Assembly: GCF_030698175.1 (NCBI RefSeq)
Contig: NZ_JAUYNT010000029.1
Location: 419,001-483,000, forward strand
From: Pseudomonas sp.
GTDB taxonomy: Bacteria > Pseudomonadota > Gammaproteobacteria > Pseudomonadales > Pseudomonadaceae
DNA: 64,000 nucleotides
Direction: 5' to 3'
The notes under the pieces were generated by a model. The model saw nothing but the letters and a program-made list of their open reading frames with translations. It was not told the origin of the DNA and did not search any database. The position numbers and the translations under genes were made by a program. Shown here piece after piece: positions 42,070 to 50,259 of the stretch (position 1 is the stretch's first letter; the number at the start of each line of letters is the position of its first letter).

Positions 42070-42822
42070 TCAGTTGCGCGCGTGCACGATATTGAAGTTT
42101 TTGATCCCGGCGTGCAGCTCCAAGCTTTGCGCCAGGGCAATCATCGGCGTGCCACAGCGGCGGCAACGGGCGATGGCGACAAAACGCCACTCGGCGCTGC
42201 CCTTGCTGTAGGTAATGCTGATCGAGCCCATCGCCATGTCAAAGCCGTGACTCATTAGAAAACCGCGCAGCTCACCTTCATCGGGTTGAAAGCCCGGATC
42301 AAAGCGCAAGGTAATGCCAATCGCCGGGCGCTGCGGCAAGTACGTCTCTAACCGCGACAAACCGAGCATGCACAGCGCCGACAGCAGCGCGAGCATGATT
42401 GCCGCGGCATAAAAGCCGACCCCAACCATCACCCCGATGGCCGACGAGGCCCAAATCGACGCCGCCGTGGTCAGACCACTGATGCTCATGCCCTCTTTCA
42501 TGATCACCCCGGCACCGAGAAAACCAATGCCGGTGACAATGCCCTGAATAATCCGCGTCGGATCACTACCGGTCGGGTTGGGCGCCCCATGCCCGCCGTA
42601 CCAATCCAGGGAAAAACCCGCAATCACCGTCAATGCCGCCGAGGCCATGCACACCAAGCCATAGGTGCGCATACCCGCCGCGCGACCATGGTAAGCGCGC
42701 TCATAACCGACCAAACAGCCGAGTATCAGCGCACCAAACAGGTTCATGAAAATCAACAAGTTGACTTGCAGGGCCGACGAGGACCAAAAATCCAACAACA
42801 TCTCGGTGGATAACGGATTCAT
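42070..42822 (-). CDS. MgtC/SapB family membrane protein
   Basis: The 250-aa protein has about five N-terminal helices with the MgtC features LGCLVGYERAYHGRAAGMRTY, GIVTGIGFLGAGVIMKEG and ISGLTTAASIWASSAIGVMVG. A C-terminal cytoplasmic domain of about 90 residues follows (ITLRFDPGFQPDEGELRGFLMSHGFD). MgtC proteins help survival at low Mg2+ and in macrophages, partly by acting on ATP synthase. The start at 42822 has GAGGAGG upstream. It is convergent with msrA. Confidence 0.92.
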   Translation of the reverse strand: MNPLSTEMLLDFWSSSALQVNLLIFMNLFGALILGCLVGYERAYHGRAAGMRTYGLVCMASAALTVIAGFSLDWYGGHGAPNPTGSDPTRIIQGIVTGIGFLGAGVIMKEGMSISGLTTAASIWASSAIGVMVGVGFYAAAIMLALLSALCMLGLSRLETYLPQRPAIGITLRFDPGFQPDEGELRGFLMSHGFDMAMGSISITYSKGSAEWRFVAIARCRRCGTPMIALAQSLELHAGIKNFNIVHARN

Positions 42823-43058
42823 ACCAGCCTCCTCAGCGGCGCACATGCCGGTTGCTTAAGCATAGCCACGCCAAGGCGATACGAGTGCTGGATCGCCGGT
42901 TTATCCGCCGCGCTGTTTCGAGCGCCAAGCCTGCCCGGTGCGCCCCCCTGCACACGACAACCAAGCACAGTGTTTAGCGCCTAACTCACCCATAGCTGAC
43001 TCCGTCAGACTCAACTGCAGCGTTTGCCGATAGCAACGGCATCACCCTGCCGGGCGAT

Positions 43059-43397
43059 TTATTCGTCACGCTGATACTGGTAACTGCCCTGCACAGACTG
43101 CTGTGGCACACGCAGGCCGTTGGGATACTCAGTGCTCTGGCGAATGCCACCCGATTGTTGCAGCGTCGAACCGCCATACACAGTGCTGCTGCGCGTCGAC
43201 ACGCCACTGGGCAGACCCGGCACGGGCGCAACCTCATAACCCTGGCTGCGTGAAGAGCTACTGATACTGCCCGAAGCGCCGGGGCTCACCGAGTACACCT
43301 CAATAGCTTGAGGTTGGCGCTTTAGCGGTTCAGCCACCAACACTGGCAACGTCCATATCGCGATAAAAATCAGCACGCCGTGTTTGGTAAAACTCAT
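43059..43397 (-). CDS. Small exported Ser/Gly/Gln-rich protein
   Basis: The 112-aa protein begins with a signal peptide (MSFTKHGVLIFIAIWTLPVLVAEP). The mature chain is low complexity: ISSSSRSQGYEVAP, VSTRSSTVYGGSTLQQSGG, then VPQQSVQGSYQYQRDE. It is probably disordered in the periplasm. AGGGGTG lies 6 bases before the ATG at 43397. Family not recognised. Confidence 0.72.
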   Translation of the reverse strand: MSFTKHGVLIFIAIWTLPVLVAEPLKRQPQAIEVYSVSPGASGSISSSSRSQGYEVAPVPGLPSGVSTRSSTVYGGSTLQQSGGIRQSTEYPNGLRVPQQSVQGSYQYQRDE

Positions 43398-43618
43398 CAA
43401 ATTCACCCCTTTTATGCCGTTGCTACTGGTCACTCATAACTGCTTCAGTGTCTGCCCGCGTGGGCGTCACAGCAAGCAGCAGAAGCCACTCACAGGCCAG
43501 TGAATTTAACTGATTTTTTGCGGTCTACTGGCGCATAGCAGATTCCTGTTTCAAACTGATTAACGCTCGTTAAGTGCGCTTAGTCACCCAACCAAGCACT
43601 CTTGCTCTAGGAGTTTCT

Positions 43619-45838
43619 GTGCGCCCTCTCAGCCGCTGGCTGCCAAAACCCACTGCCAGCCTCGGTCTTGCACTGTTGCTGCTGGCGCTTCCGCTGGCCA
43701 GTCGTTTTTTACTCGGCTGGTCTGACCCACGTGGCTATGTCTCAGACCTTGCCATCGGCGGTCTGCTGCTATTGTTTCTGCGCCAACGATCGCTATGGCT
43801 GACACTGCCAGTGCTGCTCTTCTGGGCGCTGCTGAGCTTGGGCGCCGCCGAATTGGTCAGCGCCGTCGGGCGTATGCCGGAGGCCAGCGACCTGCATTAT
43901 CTAACCGATGCACAATTTCTCAGTCAGTCCACCGAAGGTGGCGGCATCGCTCACCCGTTTCTGGCCCTGAGCTTGCTACTGGGACTGGGCATTGTGCTGT
44001 ACCTGCTGTCGGCCCGGCGTCAATTGCCAGACCCAACACGCCGCTCGCGCTACCTCTATGCCGCACCACTTTTATTGCTGCTCGGTCATAGCACGGCGTC
44101 TTACTTGCAGCCGAGCGAGGCCGATGAATGGCGTCAATTCAACCTGCCGCACAAGCTGCTCGCCACCGCCGTAAATGCCGGTCAGCAACAGCTCGATAGC
44201 TGGCTCGATGACAGCCCGGTCGACAGCCCCGTCGACATCGCCGGGCTCAGCCAACTCGACCTTAACGGCACACGTTTGATTGCCGGCGCCGGCAAGGCGC
44301 GCAACGTGCTGATCATTACCGTCGAAGGCATCCCTGGGGCCTATATAGCCGCCAGTCGCAATGCCGTTCACAGTAGCTATCAAGAAAATTTAATGCCCAA
44401 ACTCAGCCGTTGGGCCGAGCGCGCAATGACCACCCCGGATTACGTACTGCACAGCCATCAGACCATCCGCGGCCTGTATGCCATGCTCTGCGGCGATTAC
44501 AGCAAGCTCGACAGCGGCACCCCAAAAGGCGTCGAGTTGCTCAACAATAACAACCAGCGCAACCAGCAATGCCTGCCGGCACAAATGAGCGGCCAAGGCT
44601 TTAGCACGCACTTCTTGCAGGGCGCCGGGCTGCAATTTATGGCCAAAGACAAAATCATGCCGCGCATGGGGTTTAACCAAACCCACGGCCGCGAATGGTT
44701 TCGCAAAAAGCCACAGCTCGAGTTCGCCTGGGGCATGGATGACAAGTCGTACTTTGAGGGCGCGCTGACCTACGTACGCCAACTGCGCAAACAGCAAAAA
44801 CCCTGGATGCTCACGCTGCTGACGGTTGGCACTCACCAACCCTACGCCTCGACTGACGACTACTTAGCCCGTTACGACAGCCCTAAACAGGCGGCAGTGG
44901 GCTATCTGGACGATGCCATCGACAGTTTCCTCAGCGGCCTGGAAAAACAAGGCGTGCTCAAAGACACCCTGGTCATCATTACCTCCGATGAATCCCATGG
45001 CCTTGAGGGCGTGCGCCTGGCTTCGGCCTGGGGTTTCAATCTGGTGTTGGCGCCCGAGCAAGCAGCACTGCCGGCGATCAAACCGGGGGTCTATGGCCAC
45101 GTTGATTTAACTGCCTCGATACTCGACTACTTCGACCTGCCGGTGCCGGCCAACATCTCCGGCCGCTCGCTGTTTCGCGACTACAGCAACGGCCGCGAGA
45201 TCATGTCCTACACCAACGGCATGCTGCGCCAGCACGATGGCAAGGGGCAGTTTGTTGAATGCAACTTTCAGCATGTTTGCCGGCGCTATGCCAGCGACGG
45301 CTTTATTGCCGACAGCGCACGTTACCTGGGCCGTTTCACCGGCAAACAAGCCAACATGGTGGCCATGCGCGCGACCCTGCTCGATCAGTCACTGCTCAGC
45401 GGACAACTCGGCCAGCAGTACCAGTTCGCTAAACGTGACAAGGTAAAACTGCACGAAAAGAATCTAGATGACTGGACCGCCAACCTGGTCGGTGCGCAGT
45501 ACCTGGAACTGCCGCAAGGCTCGCAAACTACCGTACACCTCAAGGTGCGGGCGTTGAACCTGGACAAAAAAGGTCTGCAACTGCAGCTAAAAACCAAGGA
45601 ATTTGACCGCGACGTGACGCTGGATATTCCGCCGCTGCCACTACTGACTCGCGGCAAACCGATAGACCTGAGTTTTAGCTTTGACAATTTGCAGGCGCGT
45701 AAGGCGTTTTCCTTCCACCTGCTGGGTCAAGGCCGCGGGCTGATTGAAATCACCGACTTCACTGTGACCAGCCAGCCACTGCAACCAACCGCTGATTTGG
45801 TTACCAACCAGCCAGCCGACGACAGCCCAGCGCTGTAA
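43619..45838 (+). CDS. LTA-synthase-like sulfatase-fold membrane protein
   Basis: The 739-aa protein has about four or five N-terminal helices and then an extracytoplasmic alkaline-phosphatase/sulfatase domain. It shows NVLIITVEGIPGAYI (metal-binding start), SHQTIRGLYAMLCGDYSKL with the acceptor Thr/Ser region, TVGTHQPY, VIITSDESHG (second metal site) and VYGHVDLTASILDYF. Gram-negative relatives include phosphoglycerol or phosphoethanolamine transferases, so an envelope-glycan or lipid modification is likely. A C-terminal beta-like region of about 120 residues is extra. The start is a GTG at 43619 with AGGAG 5 bases before; a GTG at 43574 has none. Confidence 0.88.
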   Translation: MRPLSRWLPKPTASLGLALLLLALPLASRFLLGWSDPRGYVSDLAIGGLLLLFLRQRSLWLTLPVLLFWALLSLGAAELVSAVGRMPEASDLHYLTDAQFLSQSTEGGGIAHPFLALSLLLGLGIVLYLLSARRQLPDPTRRSRYLYAAPLLLLLGHSTASYLQPSEADEWRQFNLPHKLLATAVNAGQQQLDSWLDDSPVDSPVDIAGLSQLDLNGTRLIAGAGKARNVLIITVEGIPGAYIAASRNAVHSSYQENLMPKLSRWAERAMTTPDYVLHSHQTIRGLYAMLCGDYSKLDSGTPKGVELLNNNNQRNQQCLPAQMSGQGFSTHFLQGAGLQFMAKDKIMPRMGFNQTHGREWFRKKPQLEFAWGMDDKSYFEGALTYVRQLRKQQKPWMLTLLTVGTHQPYASTDDYLARYDSPKQAAVGYLDDAIDSFLSGLEKQGVLKDTLVIITSDESHGLEGVRLASAWGFNLVLAPEQAALPAIKPGVYGHVDLTASILDYFDLPVPANISGRSLFRDYSNGREIMSYTNGMLRQHDGKGQFVECNFQHVCRRYASDGFIADSARYLGRFTGKQANMVAMRATLLDQSLLSGQLGQQYQFAKRDKVKLHEKNLDDWTANLVGAQYLELPQGSQTTVHLKVRALNLDKKGLQLQLKTKEFDRDVTLDIPPLPLLTRGKPIDLSFSFDNLQARKAFSFHLLGQGRGLIEITDFTVTSQPLQPTADLVTNQPADDSPAL

Positions 45839-45842
45839 AGAC

Positions 45843-45864
45843 GCCTCGCCAAGGCTGGCGAGGC
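45843..45864 (+). terminator. Hairpin after the LTA-synthase-like gene
   Basis: GCCTCGCC pairs with GGCGAGGC 5 bases after the stop. There is no T-run, and the palindromic element copy 3 follows at once. Confidence 0.5.
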
Positions 45865-45879
45865 AGAGCGGTCTTGGCG

Positions 45880-46020
45880 AGGCCGTTGAAAAACGTAGCG
45901 AGCGACGGCTAGGCAAGGCGAAATCAGCCGAAAAAGCGCAGTTTACTGCTCGTAAATGAGCATTTTGGGCTGAGTTCAACGCTGCATAGCCTAGCGCAGT
46001 AGTTTTTCAGCGGCCGGTTA
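45880..46020 (-). repeat. Palindromic stop-codon element, copy 3 of 4
   Basis: Ends GGCCGTTGAAAAA and TTTTTCAGCGGCC pair, with one G-T. The apical stem is TTTAC/GTAAA. The terminal TTA is the stop codon of the CvfB-like gene. Confidence 0.82.
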
Positions 46021-46854
46021 GACCTGCTCGATACGGTCGGCGTGGATAACGATCAGGCCCTGCTTGTACAGCGCACCAATGGCTTTTTTGAAGTTGCCCT
46101 TGCTGACACCGAACATGTCACTGATAACCTGCGGCTCGCTCTTGTCGTTGACCGGCAGTACGCCGCCCTTCTCTTGCAGCAACTGCAGGATTTTCTGATG
46201 CAAGGCATCGGCCGCATCCTGCCCTACTGGCTGCAGCGACAGGCTGATTTTGCCGTCGGCGCGCAGCTCTTTGATAAAGCCCTTCTCGCGGATGCCGTTG
46301 CGCAAAAACTTGAACACTTCGTTCTTGTGAATCAAGCCCCAGTGCTGGTTGTTGATAATGGCCTTAAAGCCCATCTCGGTTGATTCCGCCACCAGCAGAT
46401 CAACGCTCTGGCCAACGTGATAGGTGTTGGGACGCAGATCCAGATAACGATCCAGCCGCGCCGTGGCCGTGATGCGCCGCGTGTGTTTGTCCAAATAAAC
46501 ATGCACCACGCAGTAGTCGCCGGCCTGCAATGAACGCTTCTCTTCCGAATAGGGCAGGAGCAAATCTTTGGACAGCCCCCAGTCGAGGAAGATACCAATG
46601 CTGTTGACCTCCAGCACCTTCAAGCTGGCGAACTCACCCACTTGAACCTTGGGCTTTTCGGTGGTGGCGATCAGCTTGTCGTCACTGTCCAGGTAGATGA
46701 ACACATTCAGCCAGTCCTCTACCTCGCTGGGCGTATCCTTGGGGATGTAGCGCTTGGGCAGCAGAATTTCACCGTCCGCGCCGCCATCCAGATAGAGCCC
46801 GAAGTCGGTGTGCTTAACCACCTGTAAACTGTTGTAACGGCCAATTAATGCCAT
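46018..46854 (-). CDS. CvfB-like S1 RNA-binding protein
   Basis: The 278-aa cytoplasmic protein has three S1-like beta barrels (DFGLYLDGGADGEILLP; SIGIFLDWGLSKDLLLP; MGFKAIINNQHWGLIHKNEV) and a C-terminal winged helix (ISDMFGVSKGNFKKAIGALYKQGLI), the plan of CvfB/YitL proteins. These bind RNA and affect virulence genes in Staphylococcus. The start at 46854 follows AAGG. The stop codon is the last codon of the palindromic element. Confidence 0.9.
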   Translation of the reverse strand: MALIGRYNSLQVVKHTDFGLYLDGGADGEILLPKRYIPKDTPSEVEDWLNVFIYLDSDDKLIATTEKPKVQVGEFASLKVLEVNSIGIFLDWGLSKDLLLPYSEEKRSLQAGDYCVVHVYLDKHTRRITATARLDRYLDLRPNTYHVGQSVDLLVAESTEMGFKAIINNQHWGLIHKNEVFKFLRNGIREKGFIKELRADGKISLSLQPVGQDAADALHQKILQLLQEKGGVLPVNDKSEPQVISDMFGVSKGNFKKAIGALYKQGLIVIHADRIEQV

Positions 46855-46988
46855 GTTCAATACCTTGATTGCCTAGCCTGCATTCTATCTGCAATTGCAC
46901 CCTGAGTTCGTGGCCATCACTACATTTGCCCGCTGGGCTGCCCAAGCGCAGACAAAGACCCAGCGCAGCGCCGCCACGCGGTAGAATG

Positions 46989-47259
46989 TTAGGCTCTGTT
47001 GACGTAAGCGCACATGCCGCGACGGAGGCTGTTTTGTCGCAGGGCAAGGCACGAGGAGCGTGGTTTGGTTATTCCAAACGAGCGACGAGTAACGCCGCCC
47101 TGCGACAAAACAGCACCGTCCCTTCGGGTTGCGCGTCAAAGCCCGCCATGCGGTGTTGCAGGACTTGGCAAGGGAATGACCATTGCCGGCGTCCTGCGCC
47201 TAGCCTGGCGGGCTTTGACGCGGCAACGCGGCGCGTTCGCTTACGTCAACAGAGCCTAG
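46989..47259 (+). repeat. Covarying structured element, copy B
   Basis: The 271-bp element has 21-bp perfect inverted ends (first 20 bases TAGGCTCTGTTGACGTAAGC at 46990, partner at 47238-47258). Hairpin 1 has stem GCTGTTTTGTCGCAGGGC with its exact partner. Hairpin 2 has stem GTCAAAGCCCGCCA/TGGCGGGCTTTGAC. The loops between stems match copies A and C nearly base for base, while the stems differ. It fills the divergent promoter region between the CvfB-like and DUF1456 genes. The whole gap 46855-47296 holds nothing else recognised. Confidence 0.87.
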
Positions 47260-47296
47260 CTATCCAACGATCCACCCTTTTACCTGAGTGACCTGC

Positions 47297-47758
47297 ATGA
47301 TCAATAACGATGTCCTGCGCAGCCTGCGTTACAGCCTCAATATCAATGACGCGACCGTGCTGGAGGTGTTCAGCCAGGCCAACTACAGCCTTACCCAGCC
47401 GGAGCTAGCGGCGTTTTTGCTGCCCGAGGAAGATGAAAACCGCGTGCCATGCACTGACGAAGTAATGGCGCACTTCCTCGACGGACTGGTGTTTTTCAAG
47501 CGCGGCAAGAACGACAACCTGCCGGCGCAGCCCGTGCAATGGCCGATCAATAACAACGTCATCTTGAAAAAACTGCGGGTTGCCTTTGAGCTTAAAGACG
47601 CCGACCTGCATGACATTCTGCAAGCCGCCGACTTCCCAGTCTCCAAGCCAGAACTCAGTGCACTGTTTCGTAAAGAGGGGCAAAAGAACTTCCGCCCCTG
47701 CGGCGATCAACTGCTGCGTAACTTCCTCAAGGGTTTAACCCTGCGTCTGCGCGGTTAG
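47297..47758 (+). CDS. DUF1456 (YehS-like) family protein
   Basis: The 153-aa cytoplasmic protein is built of two related halves, each beginning with NNDVLRSLRYSLNINDATVLEV / NNNVILKKLRVAFELKDADLHDI and containing SLTQPELAAFL / PVSKPELSALF. This internal duplication is the DUF1456 signature. Function unknown. The ATG is at 47297, with element copy B ending 37 bases upstream, so its promoter probably lies within or next to the element. Confidence 0.88.
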   Translation: MINNDVLRSLRYSLNINDATVLEVFSQANYSLTQPELAAFLLPEEDENRVPCTDEVMAHFLDGLVFFKRGKNDNLPAQPVQWPINNNVILKKLRVAFELKDADLHDILQAADFPVSKPELSALFRKEGQKNFRPCGDQLLRNFLKGLTLRLRG

Positions 47759-47832
47759 GTTACACAGTTGCGCAAGCGCAAAGGCGCGCAGTACCACACG
47801 CCCAAGGGCCTAACCCTGCGTCTGCGCGGTTA
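47736..47832 (+). repeat. Direct repeat of the DUF1456 gene's last codons
   Basis: The words TAACCCTGCGTCTGCGCGG at 47736 and 47811 are identical and each is followed by TTA. The second copy lies 53 bases past the gene. This looks like a short duplication. Confidence 0.7.
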
Positions 47833-47930
47833 AGCACTGGCTGACCGACTGCAGTGCGTAAAAACCCTGCAGCCGGCGTATCAACAGGGCTGCTCAGCAC
47901 AGCAACACCAGTTTCAAGCACATTTTTTAT

Positions 47931-47955
47931 AACAAAAACGAATGTGATTTTTGTT
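47931..47955. promoter_or_regulatory. AT-rich inverted repeat upstream of nhaA
   Basis: AACAAAAA pairs with TTTTTGTT around nine bases, 66 bases before the nhaA ATG. It could be a regulator site; none is proven. Confidence 0.35.
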
Positions 47956-48020
47956 TGATCAAACCGCCTCACGGGGTAGGGTTAGTCCTTGATTTATCAC
48001 TGGATAACCAACCGCCTCCC

Positions 48021-49190
48021 ATGCGCACAACTCTTACTCGCTTCTTTGAGCTGGAATCTGCCAGCGGTTTATTGCTGATCGCCGCCGCCGTGCTGGCCAT
48101 GACCATCAATAACTCCCCCTTGAGCTTTCTCTATACCAGCCTGCTCGACATACCGGTTGCCGTGCAGTTTGGCGCCTTAGAAATCGCCAAGCCGCTGCTG
48201 CTGTGGATTAACGACGGCCTGATGGCGGTGTTCTTTCTGCTGATTGGCCTGGAAGTGAAGCGCGAAGTGCTCGAAGGCCAACTCAAAGAACCCTCACAAC
48301 TGGTGCTCCCAGGCGCCGCCGCGATTGGCGGCATGCTGGTGCCGGCGCTGATCTATTGGGCCTTTAACCACGACAATCCAGCGGCTATTGGTGGCTGGGC
48401 CATTCCTATGGCCACCGACATCGCCTTCGCCCTCGGCGTGTTGGCGCTGCTGGGCAAACGCGTACCGGTATCCCTAAAACTGTTTCTGATGACCCTGGCG
48501 ATCATCGACGACCTTGGCGCCATCATCGTTATTGCGCTGTTCTACTCCACAGACTTGTCGACGTTGTCGTTGATAATGGCCGCGGTATTTATCAGCATTC
48601 TGCTCCTGATGAACCGCTTTGGGGTGAGCAAACTCAGCCCCTATCTGGTGGTCGGCACCTTGCTGTGGGTCTGCGTATTAAAGAGCGGTGTGCATGCCAC
48701 CTTGGCGGGAGTGATCCTGGCGCTGTGCATTCCACTGCGTTCAAGTAACGAGGAACCCTCCCCCCTGGCAACCCTGGAGAATGCCCTGCACCCCTGGGTC
48801 GCCTTTGCCATTTTGCCGATTTTTGCCTTCGCCAATGCCGGCGTACCCCTGGCTGGCCTGAGCCTGCAAAGTTTTCTCCATCCAGTCCCGCTGGGCATTA
48901 CCGCAGGCCTGCTGGCGGGTAAAACTATTGGGGTGTTCGGCTTTGCTTGGCTAATCATCAAGACGGGGCTGGCCAAGTTGCCCGAAGGCGCTAATTGGGG
49001 CCAAGTGCTGGGGCTGGCGATTCTCTGCGGGATCGGCTTTACCATGAGCCTGTTTGTCGGCTCCTTGGCCTTTATTCCTGACGTCAGTGAATACTCGGGC
49101 ATGGATCGCGTCGGCATCCTCACCGGCTCAGTCCTCGCGGCGTTGCTGGGCTTTGCCATCTGCTACCTGAGCAGTCGCAAGCAAGCCTAA
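48021..49190 (+). CDS. nhaA: Na+/H+ antiporter NhaA
   Basis: A 389-aa inner-membrane protein of about 12 helices that exchanges Na+ or Li+ for H+ and keeps internal pH and salt in balance. The transport site Asp-Asp pair is in TLAIIDDLGAII (about residues 162-163). PMATDIAFALGVLALLGKRVP, KSGVHATLAGVILAL and GIGFTMSLFVGSLAF are further family signatures. The start at 48021 (MRTTLTRFF) matches the usual cytoplasmic N-terminus; the frame extends upstream without a site. The terminator-like hairpin that follows is shared with the convergent lipoprotein gene. Confidence 0.94.
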   Translation: MRTTLTRFFELESASGLLLIAAAVLAMTINNSPLSFLYTSLLDIPVAVQFGALEIAKPLLLWINDGLMAVFFLLIGLEVKREVLEGQLKEPSQLVLPGAAAIGGMLVPALIYWAFNHDNPAAIGGWAIPMATDIAFALGVLALLGKRVPVSLKLFLMTLAIIDDLGAIIVIALFYSTDLSTLSLIMAAVFISILLLMNRFGVSKLSPYLVVGTLLWVCVLKSGVHATLAGVILALCIPLRSSNEEPSPLATLENALHPWVAFAILPIFAFANAGVPLAGLSLQSFLHPVPLGITAGLLAGKTIGVFGFAWLIIKTGLAKLPEGANWGQVLGLAILCGIGFTMSLFVGSLAFIPDVSEYSGMDRVGILTGSVLAALLGFAICYLSSRKQA

Positions 49191-49205
49191 GTCATCGGCC
49201 ACAAA

Positions 49206-49229
49206 AAAGCCGACCCAGAGGGTCGGCTT
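49206..49229 (-). terminator. Terminator between nhaA and the glycine-zipper gene
   Basis: AAGCCGACCC pairs with GGGTCGGCTT. The minus strand continues with a T-run, so it ends the glycine-zipper gene; nhaA may also stop here. Confidence 0.75.
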
Positions 49230-49244
49230 CTAATTGCCACGCTT

Positions 49245-49709
49245 TTAGTGGGCGACGCGGCTGGTGCCATTGACGCTCATGATCCGCACGCGCTCGCCAA
49301 CCCGGAAGATTTCATTGGGCTGCACTTCCTGCACATAGGCACGCATGCTGCCGTCATCTTCGCGCACGGTAACTTCGACACCTTGAGTACGGGTCAAGCC
49401 CTCTTCGGTTGCCGCGCCCAGCAAGCCACCGGCCACGGCACCTATTACGGCCATGACGATACTGCCTTTACCACCACCGACCGAGCTACCGCCAACACCA
49501 CCGATGACCGCACCGGCGCCGGCGCCGATCGGGGTTTTGCTGCCTTCAATTTTTACCGGGCGCAAGGATTCGATGGTACCCATGCGTACGGTTTGCACCG
49601 TACGGGCTTCGTCACGCGAATAGCTGTCGCCGGTTAAGCTCGACTGGCAGCCAGCCAAGGTCAAGGATACCGCGGTAATTGAGGCGGCCAACAGAACAGA
49701 CTTACGCAT
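49245..49709 (-). CDS. Glycine-zipper outer-membrane lipoprotein (SlyB/PcpY type)
   Basis: The 154-aa protein has a lipoprotein signal with SLTLAGC (Cys 21). A glycine-zipper membrane segment (IGAGAGAVIGGVGGSSVGGGKG...GAVAGGLLGA, about 61-100) and a small C-terminal beta part (VEVTVREDDGSMRAYVQEV, RVGERVRIMSVNG) match SlyB-like proteins that stabilise the outer membrane. PhoP/Mg2+ control is known for slyB in enteric bacteria but not shown here. Confidence 0.9.
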   Translation of the reverse strand: MRKSVLLAASITAVSLTLAGCQSSLTGDSYSRDEARTVQTVRMGTIESLRPVKIEGSKTPIGAGAGAVIGGVGGSSVGGGKGSIVMAVIGAVAGGLLGAATEEGLTRTQGVEVTVREDDGSMRAYVQEVQPNEIFRVGERVRIMSVNGTSRVAH

Positions 49710-49869
49710 TGCAGTATCTCCATAAATGACTGTTGTCTATTAGACTCTGCGGCGCAGACGCTGTCACGACGCAGCCTGGGTAAATTGCTGTATTTACCCA
49801 GTTCTGACCTTAGAATTAGCCCGCCAGTTCAGCCGCCAGCGGACTCTCAGCACAGGCTCAGGAAGCTTT

Positions 49870-50106
49870 ATGGATTATTTTATTATTTTCATCGCGGTTA
49901 GCAGCGGCCTGTACTTTCACTGGTGGCTGTATGTGCGCATCAAGCGCTGGACGGACCGCGACCTGGCGCTCTCGATGGCCGGCGCCGATGCCGCCAAACG
50001 CGCCTATATGCTGCAGCGTTTGGCGGCAGCCAAAGCCGAGGGCGTGGAGAGCAAGCAATTAGCCGCCTGGCTGGAGCAAGCGGCCAACGACTATCAGGCA
50101 GACTGA
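49870..50106 (+). CDS. Small single-helix membrane protein
   Basis: The 78-aa protein has one N-terminal helix (MDYFIIFIAVSSGLYFHWWLYVRIKRW), then a charged helical tail with LSMAGADAAKRAYMLQRLAAAKAEG. AGGAAG precedes the ATG. Family not recognised. Downstream is palindromic element copy 4. Confidence 0.75.
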   Translation: MDYFIIFIAVSSGLYFHWWLYVRIKRWTDRDLALSMAGADAAKRAYMLQRLAAAKAEGVESKQLAAWLEQAANDYQAD

Positions 50107-50113
50107 GCCCGGC

Positions 50114-50259
50114 TAACAGGCTGTTGAAAAATGTAGCGAGCGACGGCTAGGCAAGGCGAAATCAGCCGAAAAAGCACAGTGTACGAGCTGTACATGAGCA
50201 TTTTGAGGCTGATTTCAACGCCGCATAGCCGAGCGCAGTAGTTTTTCAACGGCCTGTTA
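50114..50259 (-). repeat. Palindromic stop-codon element, copy 4 of 4
   Basis: The 146-bp copy differs from that at 2505-2650 at only a few positions. Ends TAACAGGCTGTTGAAAAA and TTTTTCAACGGCCTGTTA pair. The terminal TTA is the pdxH stop codon. Confidence 0.87.
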
